64,000 nt of DNA from Microvenator marinus. Lineage in GTDB: Bacteria > Myxococcota_A > Bradymonadia > Bradymonadales > Bradymonadaceae. The notes beneath the pieces are model-generated. The model was not told the origin of the DNA. It was given only the letters and a program-made list of their open reading frames with translations, and made no database searches. The stretch spans positions 831,501 to 895,500 of the forward strand of contig NZ_CP042467.1 of the NCBI RefSeq assembly GCF_007993755.1. Direction: 5' to 3'. This document shows, one piece after another, positions 15,627 through 24,062 of the stretch (the stretch's first letter is position 1; every line of letters begins with the position of its first letter). A program made the translations under genes and the position numbers.

Positions 15627-16169
15627 ATGACCCTACGAATTGCACTCAGCTTGACCCTCATTCTTCTCTCAATGGGGATGGGAACCAGCGCGAGTGCACA
15701 CGAGCTTCCGATCGAGCGTCAGATGGTTCTCGATTGGAGCGACGAGGCCCTGGGAGCCATGCTCGTCTATCGCGAACCGCCTGGGCCCCGTTCTGACAGG
15801 CTGAAGTCGATGTTCGACGCGAATCGAGACAGTCGAATTTCGCCCGCTGAAGCTCGGAAAATGGGCCCCCAACTCTACATGCGAGCCACGCATAAGCTCG
15901 CTTTCAAGGTCAATAAGAAGCCAGTGATGCCCGTCTTGGTTGAAACCAAAGTGGTACGTGAGCGCACAGGTGGCTTCTCTGTGGCATTCCTGATTTCTTT
16001 CGAGCAGGGATCTGAATTCGAAGTGTCCGTTATCGATGAGCCGGGCGTCATCCCGCTCAACATCGCCCCCCTACCCTCGCAGAATTCGCAGGGTTTCACT
16101 GAGCTCCACCCCGGCCAATCCAAGGTTTTTCGCTTGCGGGAAGACGACGAGAAAGTTAGTAAACACTAA
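15627..16169 (+). CDS. Secreted protein with an EF-hand motif
   Basis: 180-residue protein with a Sec signal peptide ending ASAHE. One canonical Ca2+-binding loop is visible at about 65-77 (DANRDSRISPAEA). The rest is beta-rich with no named family that I recognise; the N-terminal half slightly resembles periplasmic domains that begin AHELPI in metal-related membrane proteins. It starts 2 bases after the CehA-like gene stop and is likely co-translated with it. Function unknown. Confidence 0.7.
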   Translation: MTLRIALSLTLILLSMGMGTSASAHELPIERQMVLDWSDEALGAMLVYREPPGPRSDRLKSMFDANRDSRISPAEARKMGPQLYMRATHKLAFKVNKKPVMPVLVETKVVRERTGGFSVAFLISFEQGSEFEVSVIDEPGVIPLNIAPLPSQNSQGFTELHPGQSKVFRLREDDEKVSKH

Positions 16170-16191
16170 CTAAGCATTCTCGGAGTCAGAC

Positions 16192-17796
16192 ATGGCCACA
16201 AATGAACGGATGAGGGAACTTGTTGCTAAGCTTGAGGCGAAGCGGAAAGACGCCCTTTTGATGGGTGGAGAAAAGCGCGTGCAAAGGCAACATGAACGCG
16301 GAAAGCTCGATGCAAGGCAACGCATCGACTACCTCTTTGACGAGGGAACCTTCTGCGAGTTCGGCATGCATGCGTTCTTTCACTCGAACGGCCAACCGGT
16401 AGACCCCGAAAAGGTCAGAACGCCTGCGGATGGCGTCATTACTGGCTGGGGTAAGATAAACGGACGCATCGCTTGTGTTGCGGCCTATGACTTCACAGTT
16501 CTCGGCGGATCGATCGGCGATGTGAGCGAGCGAAAGGTCACTAGGGCCAGGGAATTCGCGGTCAAGAATCGAGTGCCTATCATTTGGCTCATCGATTCGG
16601 CAGGCGCCCGTGTTCATGCGGGAGGCGGAATTGATGGCGAGCAGATTAGCAATTTTGCACTTTCGGGCTTTTTGTTCCGTGAACAAGTCCATATGTCGGG
16701 GGTGGTCCCCCAGATCGCCGCCATGGTGGGGCCAGGCGCTGCCGGAACCGCTTACATCCCGGGACTTGCGGACTTCGTCCCGATGGTACGCGGAACGTCT
16801 TCTATGGCGCTCGGTGGCCCTCCCCTGGTCAAGGCCGCCGTCGGAGAAGATATCGACGAAGAATCGCTTGGCGGTGCCGAAGTTCATAACAAACACTCGG
16901 GCGTTGCTGACCAAATCTACGATAACGACGAAGAGTGTCTGGACGCGATCAAGACCTACCTGAGCTATTTCCCGCAACATTGTTCTGAGAAACCGGCGAC
17001 TCTCGAGTACGTAGAGGACCCGACCAGGGATGACGATGGGGGCAAATACCGCGAAAAACTACTCGATGTTTTGCCGGAAAGTACTCGGCGCGCGTACGAC
17101 ATGAACAAGCTTCTGAAGTACGTGGTGGACGAAGATTCCCTCTTTCAGATGAAGCCACTTTTTGCGCCCAACCTCATCACGGCGTTTGCCCGGATTCATG
17201 GGCGTCCGGTGGGCATCGTGGCCAACAACCCAATGCACCTCGGAGGCATCCTCGACGTAGATTCGGCGGATAAGGCGGCAAGGTTCGTCAATCTTTGTGA
17301 CTCTTTCAACATCCCGCTCGTCTTCTTCCAAGATGTCCCTGGATTTATCATCGGCTCTAAGGTCGAGCGCGAAGGCATCATCAGGCACGGCGCCAAAATG
17401 CTCTACGAAGTGGCCAAGGCGAGCGTGCCCAAAATCACCGTTTTGGTTCGGAAGTGTTATGGCGCCGGCTATTACGTGATGTGTGGTAGGGCTTACGAGC
17501 CAGACTTGATCGTTGCATGGCCAACCGCCGAAATCAGCGTGATGGGCCCCGAAGGAATGGTATCCATTTTTGCGCGCACCATGCTCGAAGGTAATCCCGA
17601 CGCAGAGACGATCAAAGCGCAGATGGTGGAAGGAATTCGGCCGTTCATCGACATCTACAAGGTCGCCGGCAAGGGGCTTATAGACGAGGTCATCGACCCA
17701 CGCGAGACTCGCGACTACATCGCGGCCGGACTTGAGCTCTCTGAGAATAAATCCGTCCTAAGGCCGGACCGTAAAGATGGGGTCCGCCCCGTCTAG
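16192..17796 (+). CDS. Acyl-CoA carboxylase, carboxyltransferase (beta) subunit
   Basis: Biotin-dependent carboxyltransferase of 534 residues, transferring a carboxyl group between carboxybiotin and an acyl-CoA (propionyl-CoA, or in decarboxylases methylmalonyl-CoA). Both crotonase-like halves are present: N-terminal IDSAGARVHAGGG, SGVVPQIAAMVGPGAAGTAY and ALGGPPLVKAAVGEDI; C-terminal LFAPNLITAFARIHGRPVGIVANNP, FFQDVPGFIIG and RKCYGAGYYVMCGR. The length is normal for PccB/MmdA. No biotin carboxylase or biotin carrier gene is nearby, so the partner must lie elsewhere. The start has a GGAG site. Confidence 0.92.
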   Translation: MATNERMRELVAKLEAKRKDALLMGGEKRVQRQHERGKLDARQRIDYLFDEGTFCEFGMHAFFHSNGQPVDPEKVRTPADGVITGWGKINGRIACVAAYDFTVLGGSIGDVSERKVTRAREFAVKNRVPIIWLIDSAGARVHAGGGIDGEQISNFALSGFLFREQVHMSGVVPQIAAMVGPGAAGTAYIPGLADFVPMVRGTSSMALGGPPLVKAAVGEDIDEESLGGAEVHNKHSGVADQIYDNDEECLDAIKTYLSYFPQHCSEKPATLEYVEDPTRDDDGGKYREKLLDVLPESTRRAYDMNKLLKYVVDEDSLFQMKPLFAPNLITAFARIHGRPVGIVANNPMHLGGILDVDSADKAARFVNLCDSFNIPLVFFQDVPGFIIGSKVEREGIIRHGAKMLYEVAKASVPKITVLVRKCYGAGYYVMCGRAYEPDLIVAWPTAEISVMGPEGMVSIFARTMLEGNPDAETIKAQMVEGIRPFIDIYKVAGKGLIDEVIDPRETRDYIAAGLELSENKSVLRPDRKDGVRPV

Positions 17797-17803
17797 ACAC
17801 AGG

Positions 17804-18223
17804 CTAGTCCCCGTATTTCTCCCGCATCGCCTTCAAAGATTGGTCGATCAAATCCCTCAAGACCTCGCGATTCACATCACTAAGCTTCTTGATATAGAGA
17901 CAAGACTTACCAGTCTTGTACTTTCCAAGCTGACCCAAGAGATCATCGTACTCGATAAATCCGGGCATGATGTACACCACCAGATTCTGCTTTCTTGGTG
18001 CAAAACCTACCTCGAACCAATCGCCCTCTCGTCCGCTATCGTAGACGTAATGGTATGTGCCGAATCCAATCATCGACTCGCCCCACATCTTAGCGGGGGC
18101 ACCACTAAGTTCTTCCATTTGCTCCAAGAGCCAAAAGCAATCCTGCCGTTTTTCATCGGAGTCCACGGTCTCTAAGAACTCTCTCGGATCCAATTCGGTT
18201 GCTTTCGTTTTAAGCTCAGCCAT
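17804..18223 (-). CDS. DUF1801 domain protein
   Basis: Soluble protein of 139 residues, starting at ATG 18223 (AAAGGA site) rather than at the upstream end of the frame. The pattern WGESMIGFGTYHY, VYIMPGF and GKYKTGKSCLYIKKLSDV is characteristic of DUF1801/YdhG-like proteins, a small alpha/beta fold of unknown role. Its stop lies 7 bases from the carboxylase stop (convergent). No catalytic residues can be proposed. Confidence 0.85.
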   Translation of the reverse strand: MAELKTKATELDPREFLETVDSDEKRQDCFWLLEQMEELSGAPAKMWGESMIGFGTYHYVYDSGREGDWFEVGFAPRKQNLVVYIMPGFIEYDDLLGQLGKYKTGKSCLYIKKLSDVNREVLRDLIDQSLKAMREKYGD

Positions 18224-18267
18224 AGTTGATGTCCTTTCGTCTGTCAGTTTCGTGCTTGGAGAGTAAC

Positions 18268-18504
18268 ATGAGAATCTCAATCGCAGAGGCCATAGCTGAG
18301 GAAGCTAGATACTTTGGTTTCGAAATCGAGCATCTTTCCAACGAGTACATAATTGGGACTCGCAACGAGGTGAAATTCTCATTGATGAAGATGGACGAAT
18401 CTATGTGGCGACTGGGGATCAGGCGGGCAGACTTGGTTTTGCTCGACGAGTCAGGTCTGACGTATGCCGAAGTGTTGAAACGATTGGAGAACCACTGTGT
18501 CTAA
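18268..18504 (+). CDS. Small hypothetical protein
   Basis: 78 residues from ATG 18268, chosen because GGAGAG lies 6 bases upstream. The protein is soluble, starting MRISIAEAIAEEA, and I do not recognise it. It is divergent from the DUF1801 gene with a 44-base gap, and its end overlaps the start of the GNAT gene by 8 bases, so the two are probably co-translated. Confidence 0.6.
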   Translation: MRISIAEAIAEEARYFGFEIEHLSNEYIIGTRNEVKFSLMKMDESMWRLGIRRADLVLLDESGLTYAEVLKRLENHCV

Positions 18505-19057
18505 TCCTCCCACATTGACTACCGCACGACTCATTCTAAAGCCGCTCGTCGTTGAGCACGCCGACGACTACGAGAAGAACTTCGCGGATTATGAGGTGGT
18601 GCGATTTCTCTCGGACCAGGTGCCCTGGCCCTATCCCGAAGGAGGTGCCAGGTGGTTCATAGAAAACGTGATCCTTCCCGTTCAGGGCGAGACGCGATGG
18701 GCGTGGGGCATCTTTTTGAAATCGGAGCCGGAAGAGTGCGTGGGCGCCGTGGACCTATGGCGAGACGGAGTTCCAGAGCATCGAGGCTTCTGGTTAGCCC
18801 ATAGACACTGGGGGAACGGCTATATGGCTGAGGCTTGTGACGCGGTCACGGACTACGCCTTTGAGCAGCTTGGTTTTGAGGAACTCATATTCTCGAACGC
18901 TCTCGGCAATTCGCGCTCGGCGAGAATCAAAGAAAAGGCAGGCGCCGAGCCGATTGGCACGAGGCCAGCTGGATTTGTCGACCCTCAATTCACAACGTCT
19001 CAGTTGTGGCGTTTGACTCGCGTGGCATGGAGCTCAGCAAAGTCGTCTGCTCCTTAA
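18497..19057 (+). CDS. GNAT family N-acetyltransferase (RimJ/RimL-like)
   Basis: 186 residues from GTG 18497 (GGAG site). Resembles the RimJ/RimL group, which acetylates N-termini or small amines with acetyl-CoA: TTARLILKPLVVEHADDY near the start, then FWLAHRHWGNGYMAEACDAVTDYAFEQLG, which includes the acetyl-CoA-binding RxxGxG/A-like loop in variant form (HRHWGNGYM), then NSRSARIKEKAGAEPIG. The 3' end overlaps the convergent transglycosylase gene by 68 bases. Confidence 0.9.
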   Translation: MSNPPTLTTARLILKPLVVEHADDYEKNFADYEVVRFLSDQVPWPYPEGGARWFIENVILPVQGETRWAWGIFLKSEPEECVGAVDLWRDGVPEHRGFWLAHRHWGNGYMAEACDAVTDYAFEQLGFEELIFSNALGNSRSARIKEKAGAEPIGTRPAGFVDPQFTTSQLWRLTRVAWSSAKSSAP

Positions 19058-20330
19058 GGTAGGATGCTTTTGCCTTGGCCAATTTCGGAAGGTGCGTACG
19101 AACGAGGGAACGAGCCCTTGCCGCCGAGCCCGCACCGTACGTTGGATGCATGGCTTGAACCAGAACCGCATCGATTTCCTCGAGGCTTGCGTTTGGATTC
19201 TGTCCAAGGGCTAACCAAGCTCGTTTCGCCACGGCAGGCCCTGAATTGTAGCCGATGTACATCAGATAGATATTTCCCGAAAACTGGTTGTGCAGCGACT
19301 CAACATACGCCGCGCCTGCGGCGATGCTCCGATCCGGATTGAAACGAGCGTCAGTGAGTTTGCACGGGAATGAGCCTTTGTGCATCTCGATGCGCTCGCG
19401 AATGCCTGACTCGAGGTCTTTTTGAACGTTTCGGGGGATCCGACAATCCTTGGTTTGGCAGCCGCACGTATAAACCTGGCCAACCCCAAAGATGTCCTTG
19501 AATGGACCCGATTTGGCAGTGGGCGCACAAAATTGCATGAGGCCCGCACAACCGGTGTGGCTCACGGCAAATTGGCGTCCCGCGCTCTCCACCCACATGA
19601 ATGCCTTGATCGTCGCGAAGCGATCCGCGTCTCCTTTCGCGTTCTGCATGATGATTGGATCCCAGCGATCCATCATCGGGTTGTCGCCGATGGGAATTGG
19701 TGGAACGACTGGCTCGGTCAACTCAGCCACGTCCACAGCTGTGTCTACGTCATCTGAGCTCACGCCTTCGTCCACAACAACGGGCTCAGCGTAAATCTGC
19801 CTGTACAAGCCAATCACCGATTCGTGGAGCCCCACCACTGCAGTTCCGTCCACGAGGTTCGCTGCGCGTTCGCCCCACGAGTTGGCGCCCCATCCTGCCA
19901 CCAAGGTCGGTTGAATCAGGAAAGGAACGAGTAGCACCGTGATAAAGACGCTAAAGCCGACTTCAACAGGTGTCTTGATCTTCGGGACCTTTGCGGCAGC
20001 CCATGCGTAGGCGACGTAGGCCTTATCGAAGGCCGCATCTATCCCTCTTAGAACCACTCTAAACGGGCGCGAAATCAACCACCAAAAGAGTGCGTGAACG
20101 GGCAAAAAGACGGCAAGCCTAAGGATCCAATCGCGAACTCCGAGCTCATAGGACCATTTCGCCCAAGATTGAGAGAGATGCTCAAACCCAAAGTGCTGAA
20201 CCAGATACTCAAGCCCGAAATGCAGGCCGACCGAAAGAGCAATGAGCGGCAAGAGATGAAGGAAAAGGTAGCTCGCGAGGATATCGTAGATTCCTTTGAC
20301 CACCCGGAAAATGAACCGCAATAATTTCAC
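18990..20330 (-). CDS. Membrane-anchored lytic transglycosylase (SLT fold)
   Basis: 446 residues from GTG 20330 (GAGG 6 bases upstream). Three hydrophobic segments (about 20-40, 68-88 and 125-145) anchor the protein, followed by an acidic linker. Residues about 222-400 form an SLT-type domain: catalytic Glu248 in MWVESAGRQF, then GCAGLMQFCAPTA, RSIAAGAAYVESL and MYIGYNSG. It should cleave peptidoglycan between MurNAc and GlcNAc in the periplasm. Extra Cys residues (YTCGCQTKDC) in the domain are unusual. It lies downstream of parAB in the same direction with a 47-base gap. Confidence 0.85.
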   Translation of the reverse strand: MKLLRFIFRVVKGIYDILASYLFLHLLPLIALSVGLHFGLEYLVQHFGFEHLSQSWAKWSYELGVRDWILRLAVFLPVHALFWWLISRPFRVVLRGIDAAFDKAYVAYAWAAAKVPKIKTPVEVGFSVFITVLLVPFLIQPTLVAGWGANSWGERAANLVDGTAVVGLHESVIGLYRQIYAEPVVVDEGVSSDDVDTAVDVAELTEPVVPPIPIGDNPMMDRWDPIIMQNAKGDADRFATIKAFMWVESAGRQFAVSHTGCAGLMQFCAPTAKSGPFKDIFGVGQVYTCGCQTKDCRIPRNVQKDLESGIRERIEMHKGSFPCKLTDARFNPDRSIAAGAAYVESLHNQFSGNIYLMYIGYNSGPAVAKRAWLALGQNPNASLEEIDAVLVQAMHPTYGAGSAARARSLVRTHLPKLAKAKASYLKEQTTLLSSMPRESNATTETL

Positions 20331-20377
20331 GTAAACCTCTTCGTTGCCCCACTTAACGTATGAGATGCCGAAAAGAT

Positions 20378-21262
20378 TTATTCTTCTTCGATTAATCGGT
20401 CCAAAACCGATTGTAAGACGTCCACATTGGCGTAGTGAATTTCGATGCGCCCTTTGCCATTCTTGTCTTTGATTTTGACTTTGGTACCGAGCACCGTCTG
20501 AAGACGACCCACGAGGTCTCTAACCAAAGCATCGTCACGAACGGCCGGCTTGGTAGGTTTGATGGCATTGCCTGCCTTGGACTGCCGGACGAGCTCCTCG
20601 GCTTCGCGCACCGAATACTCATGCTTAACGATGATCTCGGCTAGCTCTTCGGCCTCTTCTTGCGAGAGCGCAGCGAGTATCTTGGCATGACCGGCAGTGA
20701 GTAGGCCCTGAATCAAGTAGTCGCGCACGGACTCGGGGAGACCCAAGAGCCGCAGCGAGTTCGCCACGGCTGACCTAGACTTCCCAACTTTCTCCGCCAA
20801 CTCCAACTGGGTCAGACCATGGTCTTCCACCAATCGCGCATAGGCACTCGCCTCTTCAACCGGATTGAGGTCCTCGCGCTGAATATTCTCGACGAGCGCC
20901 AGAACAAAGGCGTCTTTGTCTGAGAGCTCGCGCACCACCACCGGAACTTGTTTAAGTCCCGCCAACTTGCTAGCTCGAAGCCGTCTCTCGCCTGCAATAA
21001 GTTGATATCTCGAACCCTGGGCACGAGCGACCAGCGGCTGTACGAGGCCAGACTCACGAATACTCTGGGCCAACTCACGAAGTGCATCTTCATCGAAGAA
21101 CCGGCGCGGCTGCCCTGGGTGCGCGTCGATGAGATCGATATCGCAAAGCAGAAAGTCTCGGCGCCGTGGCTCGGTCTCAGTGCGGTCTTGTGCGCTGGAG
21201 CCGCCGGGAATCAAGGCACCAATACCCTTTCCCAGGGCCCGTTTTTTGGGTTTTTCATCCAT
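20378..21262 (-). CDS. parB: Chromosome partitioning protein ParB
   Basis: 294-residue CTP-dependent DNA-binding clamp that loads at parS sites near the origin. The N-terminal KKRALGKGIGALIPG matches the ParA-interacting segment. The ParB/Srx core has PGQPRRFFDEDALRELAQSI and GERRLRASKLAGL, followed by the helix-turn-helix LAEKVGKSRSAVANSLRLL and a C-terminal dimer domain. It lies 3 bases after parA. I found no convincing parS palindrome in the flanking DNA. Confidence 0.96.
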   Translation of the reverse strand: MDEKPKKRALGKGIGALIPGGSSAQDRTETEPRRRDFLLCDIDLIDAHPGQPRRFFDEDALRELAQSIRESGLVQPLVARAQGSRYQLIAGERRLRASKLAGLKQVPVVVRELSDKDAFVLALVENIQREDLNPVEEASAYARLVEDHGLTQLELAEKVGKSRSAVANSLRLLGLPESVRDYLIQGLLTAGHAKILAALSQEEAEELAEIIVKHEYSVREAEELVRQSKAGNAIKPTKPAVRDDALVRDLVGRLQTVLGTKVKIKDKNGKGRIEIHYANVDVLQSVLDRLIEEE

Positions 21263-21265
21263 GAA

Positions 21266-22051
21266 TCAAGCGATCTTCTGGTTTCTATCCAAGAATTCGC
21301 GCGCAAAAGCGCGATAGCGACGCGCACCACGAGAAGCATCATCGTACGCGATAATCGACTTACCGTGAGATGGCGCTTCGCTCAATCGAACATTTCGGGG
21401 AATCACGGTTTCGAAGACGAGGTTTCCAAAATGAGTAGTCACTTCGTCGGCAACCTGCTCACTAAGATTCGTGCGACCGTCGTACATCGTCAGCAGGATC
21501 CCTTCGATCTGCAACTCTGGGTTCAGGTGTTGATGCACCAGATTCACAGTGTGAAGGAGTTGTCCCATACCCTCGAGCGCGTAGTACTCGGTTTGCACAG
21601 GCAAGAGCACGGTCGAGGCCGCAACCAACGCGTTCACAGTTAGAAGCCCGAGGCTCGGAGGGCAATCCAAGATGATGAAATCCACGTCGAGTTCGGACGC
21701 TTGAAGTGCGCGGCGCAGCTGAAACTCACGGTCTGGGTGGTCGACCAACTCGATTTCGGCCCCTGCCAGGTCGGTAGTTGCCGGAAGCAGAAAAAGGCGC
21801 TCATGCTGAGTCGCGATCACCGCTTCATGAACCGCGACCTCGTTGTTAAGCACGTGGTACGATGAGCGAGTGACCTCGTCGCGATGTACGCCCAGGCCGC
21901 TGCTCGCGTTTCCTTGCGGGTCGATATCCACAAGCAAAACGGTGCATCCCGAATCGGCAAGGCACGCCGCAAGATTCACGGAAGTAGTTGTCTTGCCAAC
22001 ACCACCCTTCTGATTTGCGACCGCGACAACCTTGTTGGCTCTTTGCTTCAT
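21266..22051 (-). CDS. parA: Chromosome partitioning ATPase ParA/Soj
   Basis: 261-residue deviant-Walker ATPase. The signature lysine and P-loop are clear (KGGVGKTTTSVNLAA at about 14-28), followed by LLVDIDPQGNASSGLG and FIILDCPPSLGLLTVNAL. It moves ParB-bound origin DNA. GAGG lies 8 bases before ATG 22051. With parB it forms the usual pair; rsmG/mnmG neighbours seen in many genomes are absent here. Confidence 0.96.
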   Translation of the reverse strand: MKQRANKVVAVANQKGGVGKTTTSVNLAACLADSGCTVLLVDIDPQGNASSGLGVHRDEVTRSSYHVLNNEVAVHEAVIATQHERLFLLPATTDLAGAEIELVDHPDREFQLRRALQASELDVDFIILDCPPSLGLLTVNALVAASTVLLPVQTEYYALEGMGQLLHTVNLVHQHLNPELQIEGILLTMYDGRTNLSEQVADEVTTHFGNLVFETVIPRNVRLSEAPSHGKSIIAYDDASRGARRYRAFAREFLDRNQKIA

Positions 22052-22095
22052 TGCACGACCTCTTCAATCCCTGAGTCATCCATGTATCGCGCGGG

Positions 22096-22124
22096 ACTAT
22101 GTCCCGAAGGCGACAAAAGTTCAA
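22096..22124 (-). promoter_or_regulatory. Possible promoter for parAB
   Basis: Minus strand TTGAAC (22119-22124), 17-base spacer, CATAGT (22096-22101), 45 bases upstream of the parA start, in the gap divergent from the kinase gene. Confidence 0.45.
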
Positions 22125-22202
22125 CCTTCACGCTCAACAGAAAGCAGTGGTATGAGTTAAGCCTTAGCTATATTGGTGGATTTGGCGCATGCAGGCAATG
22201 CC

Positions 22203-23240
22203 ATGAGAAGAGAGATTCTTGAACCCGGCCAGGTAGTCGACGGGCGCTACCAGATCCTTGGGAAACTAGGCGCTGGCGGGTTCGCGACAGTCTTCGACGC
22301 CGTCCACCTATCGCTTGGACGATCAGTCGCGGTAAAGGTTCTCGATGTGTCCGGCATTAGTGATGACGCCTACATGGAGCGTTTCTCCCGCGAAGCCCGG
22401 ATCTGCGCTCAACTCGATCACCCGTCCATCGTGCGGATCCACGACTTCGGGCAACTCGGCGAGGGTCAGCCCTATATCGCCATGGAGAAGCTCACGGGTC
22501 ACGACCTCGAAGTAGAGCTCAAAGCGACTGGCCCACTGAGTGTTGAGCGGATGTTACGACTCTTCGTCCCCGTGCTTGAAGGTCTCGGACTCGCACACAA
22601 GGCGGGGATCGTTCACAAAGACCTAAAACCCTCCAATCTTTTCCTCGTAAACCCCAACACTCCAGAAGAGAGGTTGGTTGTCGTGGATTTTGGTATCGCG
22701 AGAGTCCTCGATTCGAAAACTCAACTCACTCAAGCGGGATCCTTCGCGGGCACGCCGGCCTACCTTGCACCCGAATACATCCAGAATCAGGTCGTCTCCC
22801 CAGCCCTGGACGTCTATCAAATGGGACTCATCATCGTAGAGACGCTTAGCGGTCGTCCTGTCGTGCGGTCTGAATCGGCGATCGGCTACATCATGAAACA
22901 CATTCAGGGTGAGCATGATATTCCGGACGGGATCAAGAGCGGCGCATTGGGAACCGTGCTACTAAAGGCGCTGAGCATCGATCCAACAAGCCGATATCCA
23001 GACGGTTCCGAGTTTTCTCGTGCACTAGCGGGAGTTCGGATGACCGGCGAGCCGGTGCCAACACTTGCGATGCCTCCCGTACACTCGCCCCCACCATCTT
23101 CCCCGTTGATCCAGACAAACTCCGCGGCTAAGGTGCCCGCGCATCGTTCCTCGGGAATGCCTCTTTGGATGTCGATGCTTATCCTCGTCTCGTTCTTTTT
23201 CTTTTCGGGATGCGTCATTTGCTCCCTTCTCTCCCTTTAG
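22203..23240 (+). CDS. Membrane-anchored Ser/Thr protein kinase
   Basis: Hanks-type kinase of 345 residues from ATG 22203 (a GTG at 22173 in the same frame is the alternative). Active-site features are complete: LGAGGFATVF, Lys45 in VAVKVLD, catalytic HKDLKPSN (Asp140; Lys replaces the usual Arg) and DFGIAR (Asp162), then GTPAYLAPEY. A Pro/Ser-rich linker leads to one C-terminal hydrophobic segment (about 320-340) ending in CVICSLLSL, so the kinase domain faces the cytoplasm and there is no extracellular sensor domain. It precedes folE2 by 8 bases. Confidence 0.92.
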   Translation: MRREILEPGQVVDGRYQILGKLGAGGFATVFDAVHLSLGRSVAVKVLDVSGISDDAYMERFSREARICAQLDHPSIVRIHDFGQLGEGQPYIAMEKLTGHDLEVELKATGPLSVERMLRLFVPVLEGLGLAHKAGIVHKDLKPSNLFLVNPNTPEERLVVVDFGIARVLDSKTQLTQAGSFAGTPAYLAPEYIQNQVVSPALDVYQMGLIIVETLSGRPVVRSESAIGYIMKHIQGEHDIPDGIKSGALGTVLLKALSIDPTSRYPDGSEFSRALAGVRMTGEPVPTLAMPPVHSPPPSSPLIQTNSAAKVPAHRSSGMPLWMSMLILVSFFFFSGCVICSLLSL

Positions 23241-23248
23241 AAAGCCCC

Positions 23249-24046
23249 ATGGAAGACGTACAAAACCGCAGCGATAACCGCGAGATCCCCATCGACCGCG
23301 TCGGTGTGACAAACCTCAGATATCCTATCATCGTGTGGGATAAGGCAAACGAGAGTCAGTCCACCGTGGCTACACTCTCGTTGTCAGTGCACCTGCCACA
23401 TCACTTCAAGGGGACTCATATGAGTCGATTCCTCGAAGTCCTCAACGAACATCGCGGCGAGTTCACCATTAAAACCTTGCCGACCGTCATTCACGAGCTC
23501 AAGACTCGCCTGGATTCAGAAGCCGCGCACATCGAAGCACGGTTTCCGTATTTCATCGAAAAACAAGCGCCAGTCACGAAGAAGACGTCTTTGCTTGATA
23601 TCGAAGGTTATTTCCATGGCGCTTCAGACGCTAGCGGCGATGACTTTATCCTCGGCGTCAGTGTACCGGTCACGAGCTTATGCCCGTGTAGCAAGGAAAT
23701 CTCAGACTACGGCGCGCACAACCAACGAAGTACCATCACGATTGAGATTCGCATGACTTCGGCGGCCAGCGAACACTTCGTTTGGATGGAAGACCTGATC
23801 GAAATCGCCGAAGCATCAGCCTCAGCGCCGCTCTATGCCTTGCTGAAAAGGCCAGACGAGCGTTTCGTGACCATGCAAGCTTATGACAACCCCGCGTTCG
23901 TCGAAGATATCGCGCGCAACGTGGCCAAACGCCTGCAAGACGACGAGCGAATCGGATGGTTTCGTGTAAAATGTGTGAATCAGGAAAGCATCCACAACCA
24001 CGATGCCTTCTCGGAAATCCTCTGGACCCGACCCACCGAATCCTAA
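23249..24046 (+). CDS. folE2: GTP cyclohydrolase FolE2 (type IB)
   Basis: 265 residues from ATG 23249. Converts GTP to 7,8-dihydroneopterin triphosphate, the first step to folate and queuosine. The family signature SLCPCSKEIS (Cys145, Cys147) and DYGAHNQRS are present, along with NHDAF near the end. FolE2 enzymes can use metals other than zinc, which is why they are often zinc-regulated; no Zur box is visible here. It lies between a kinase and pyrC and may be co-transcribed with both. No other folate gene is close. Confidence 0.95.
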   Translation: MEDVQNRSDNREIPIDRVGVTNLRYPIIVWDKANESQSTVATLSLSVHLPHHFKGTHMSRFLEVLNEHRGEFTIKTLPTVIHELKTRLDSEAAHIEARFPYFIEKQAPVTKKTSLLDIEGYFHGASDASGDDFILGVSVPVTSLCPCSKEISDYGAHNQRSTITIEIRMTSAASEHFVWMEDLIEIAEASASAPLYALLKRPDERFVTMQAYDNPAFVEDIARNVAKRLQDDERIGWFRVKCVNQESIHNHDAFSEILWTRPTES

Positions 24047-24062
24047 GACCTGAGAAGAGCCC

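Noticed and set aside
20318-20335. Possible parS (TTTCACGTAAAC) near parAB
   Set aside because: It lacks one base of the parS palindrome and lies within the start of the transglycosylase gene; too weak to call.
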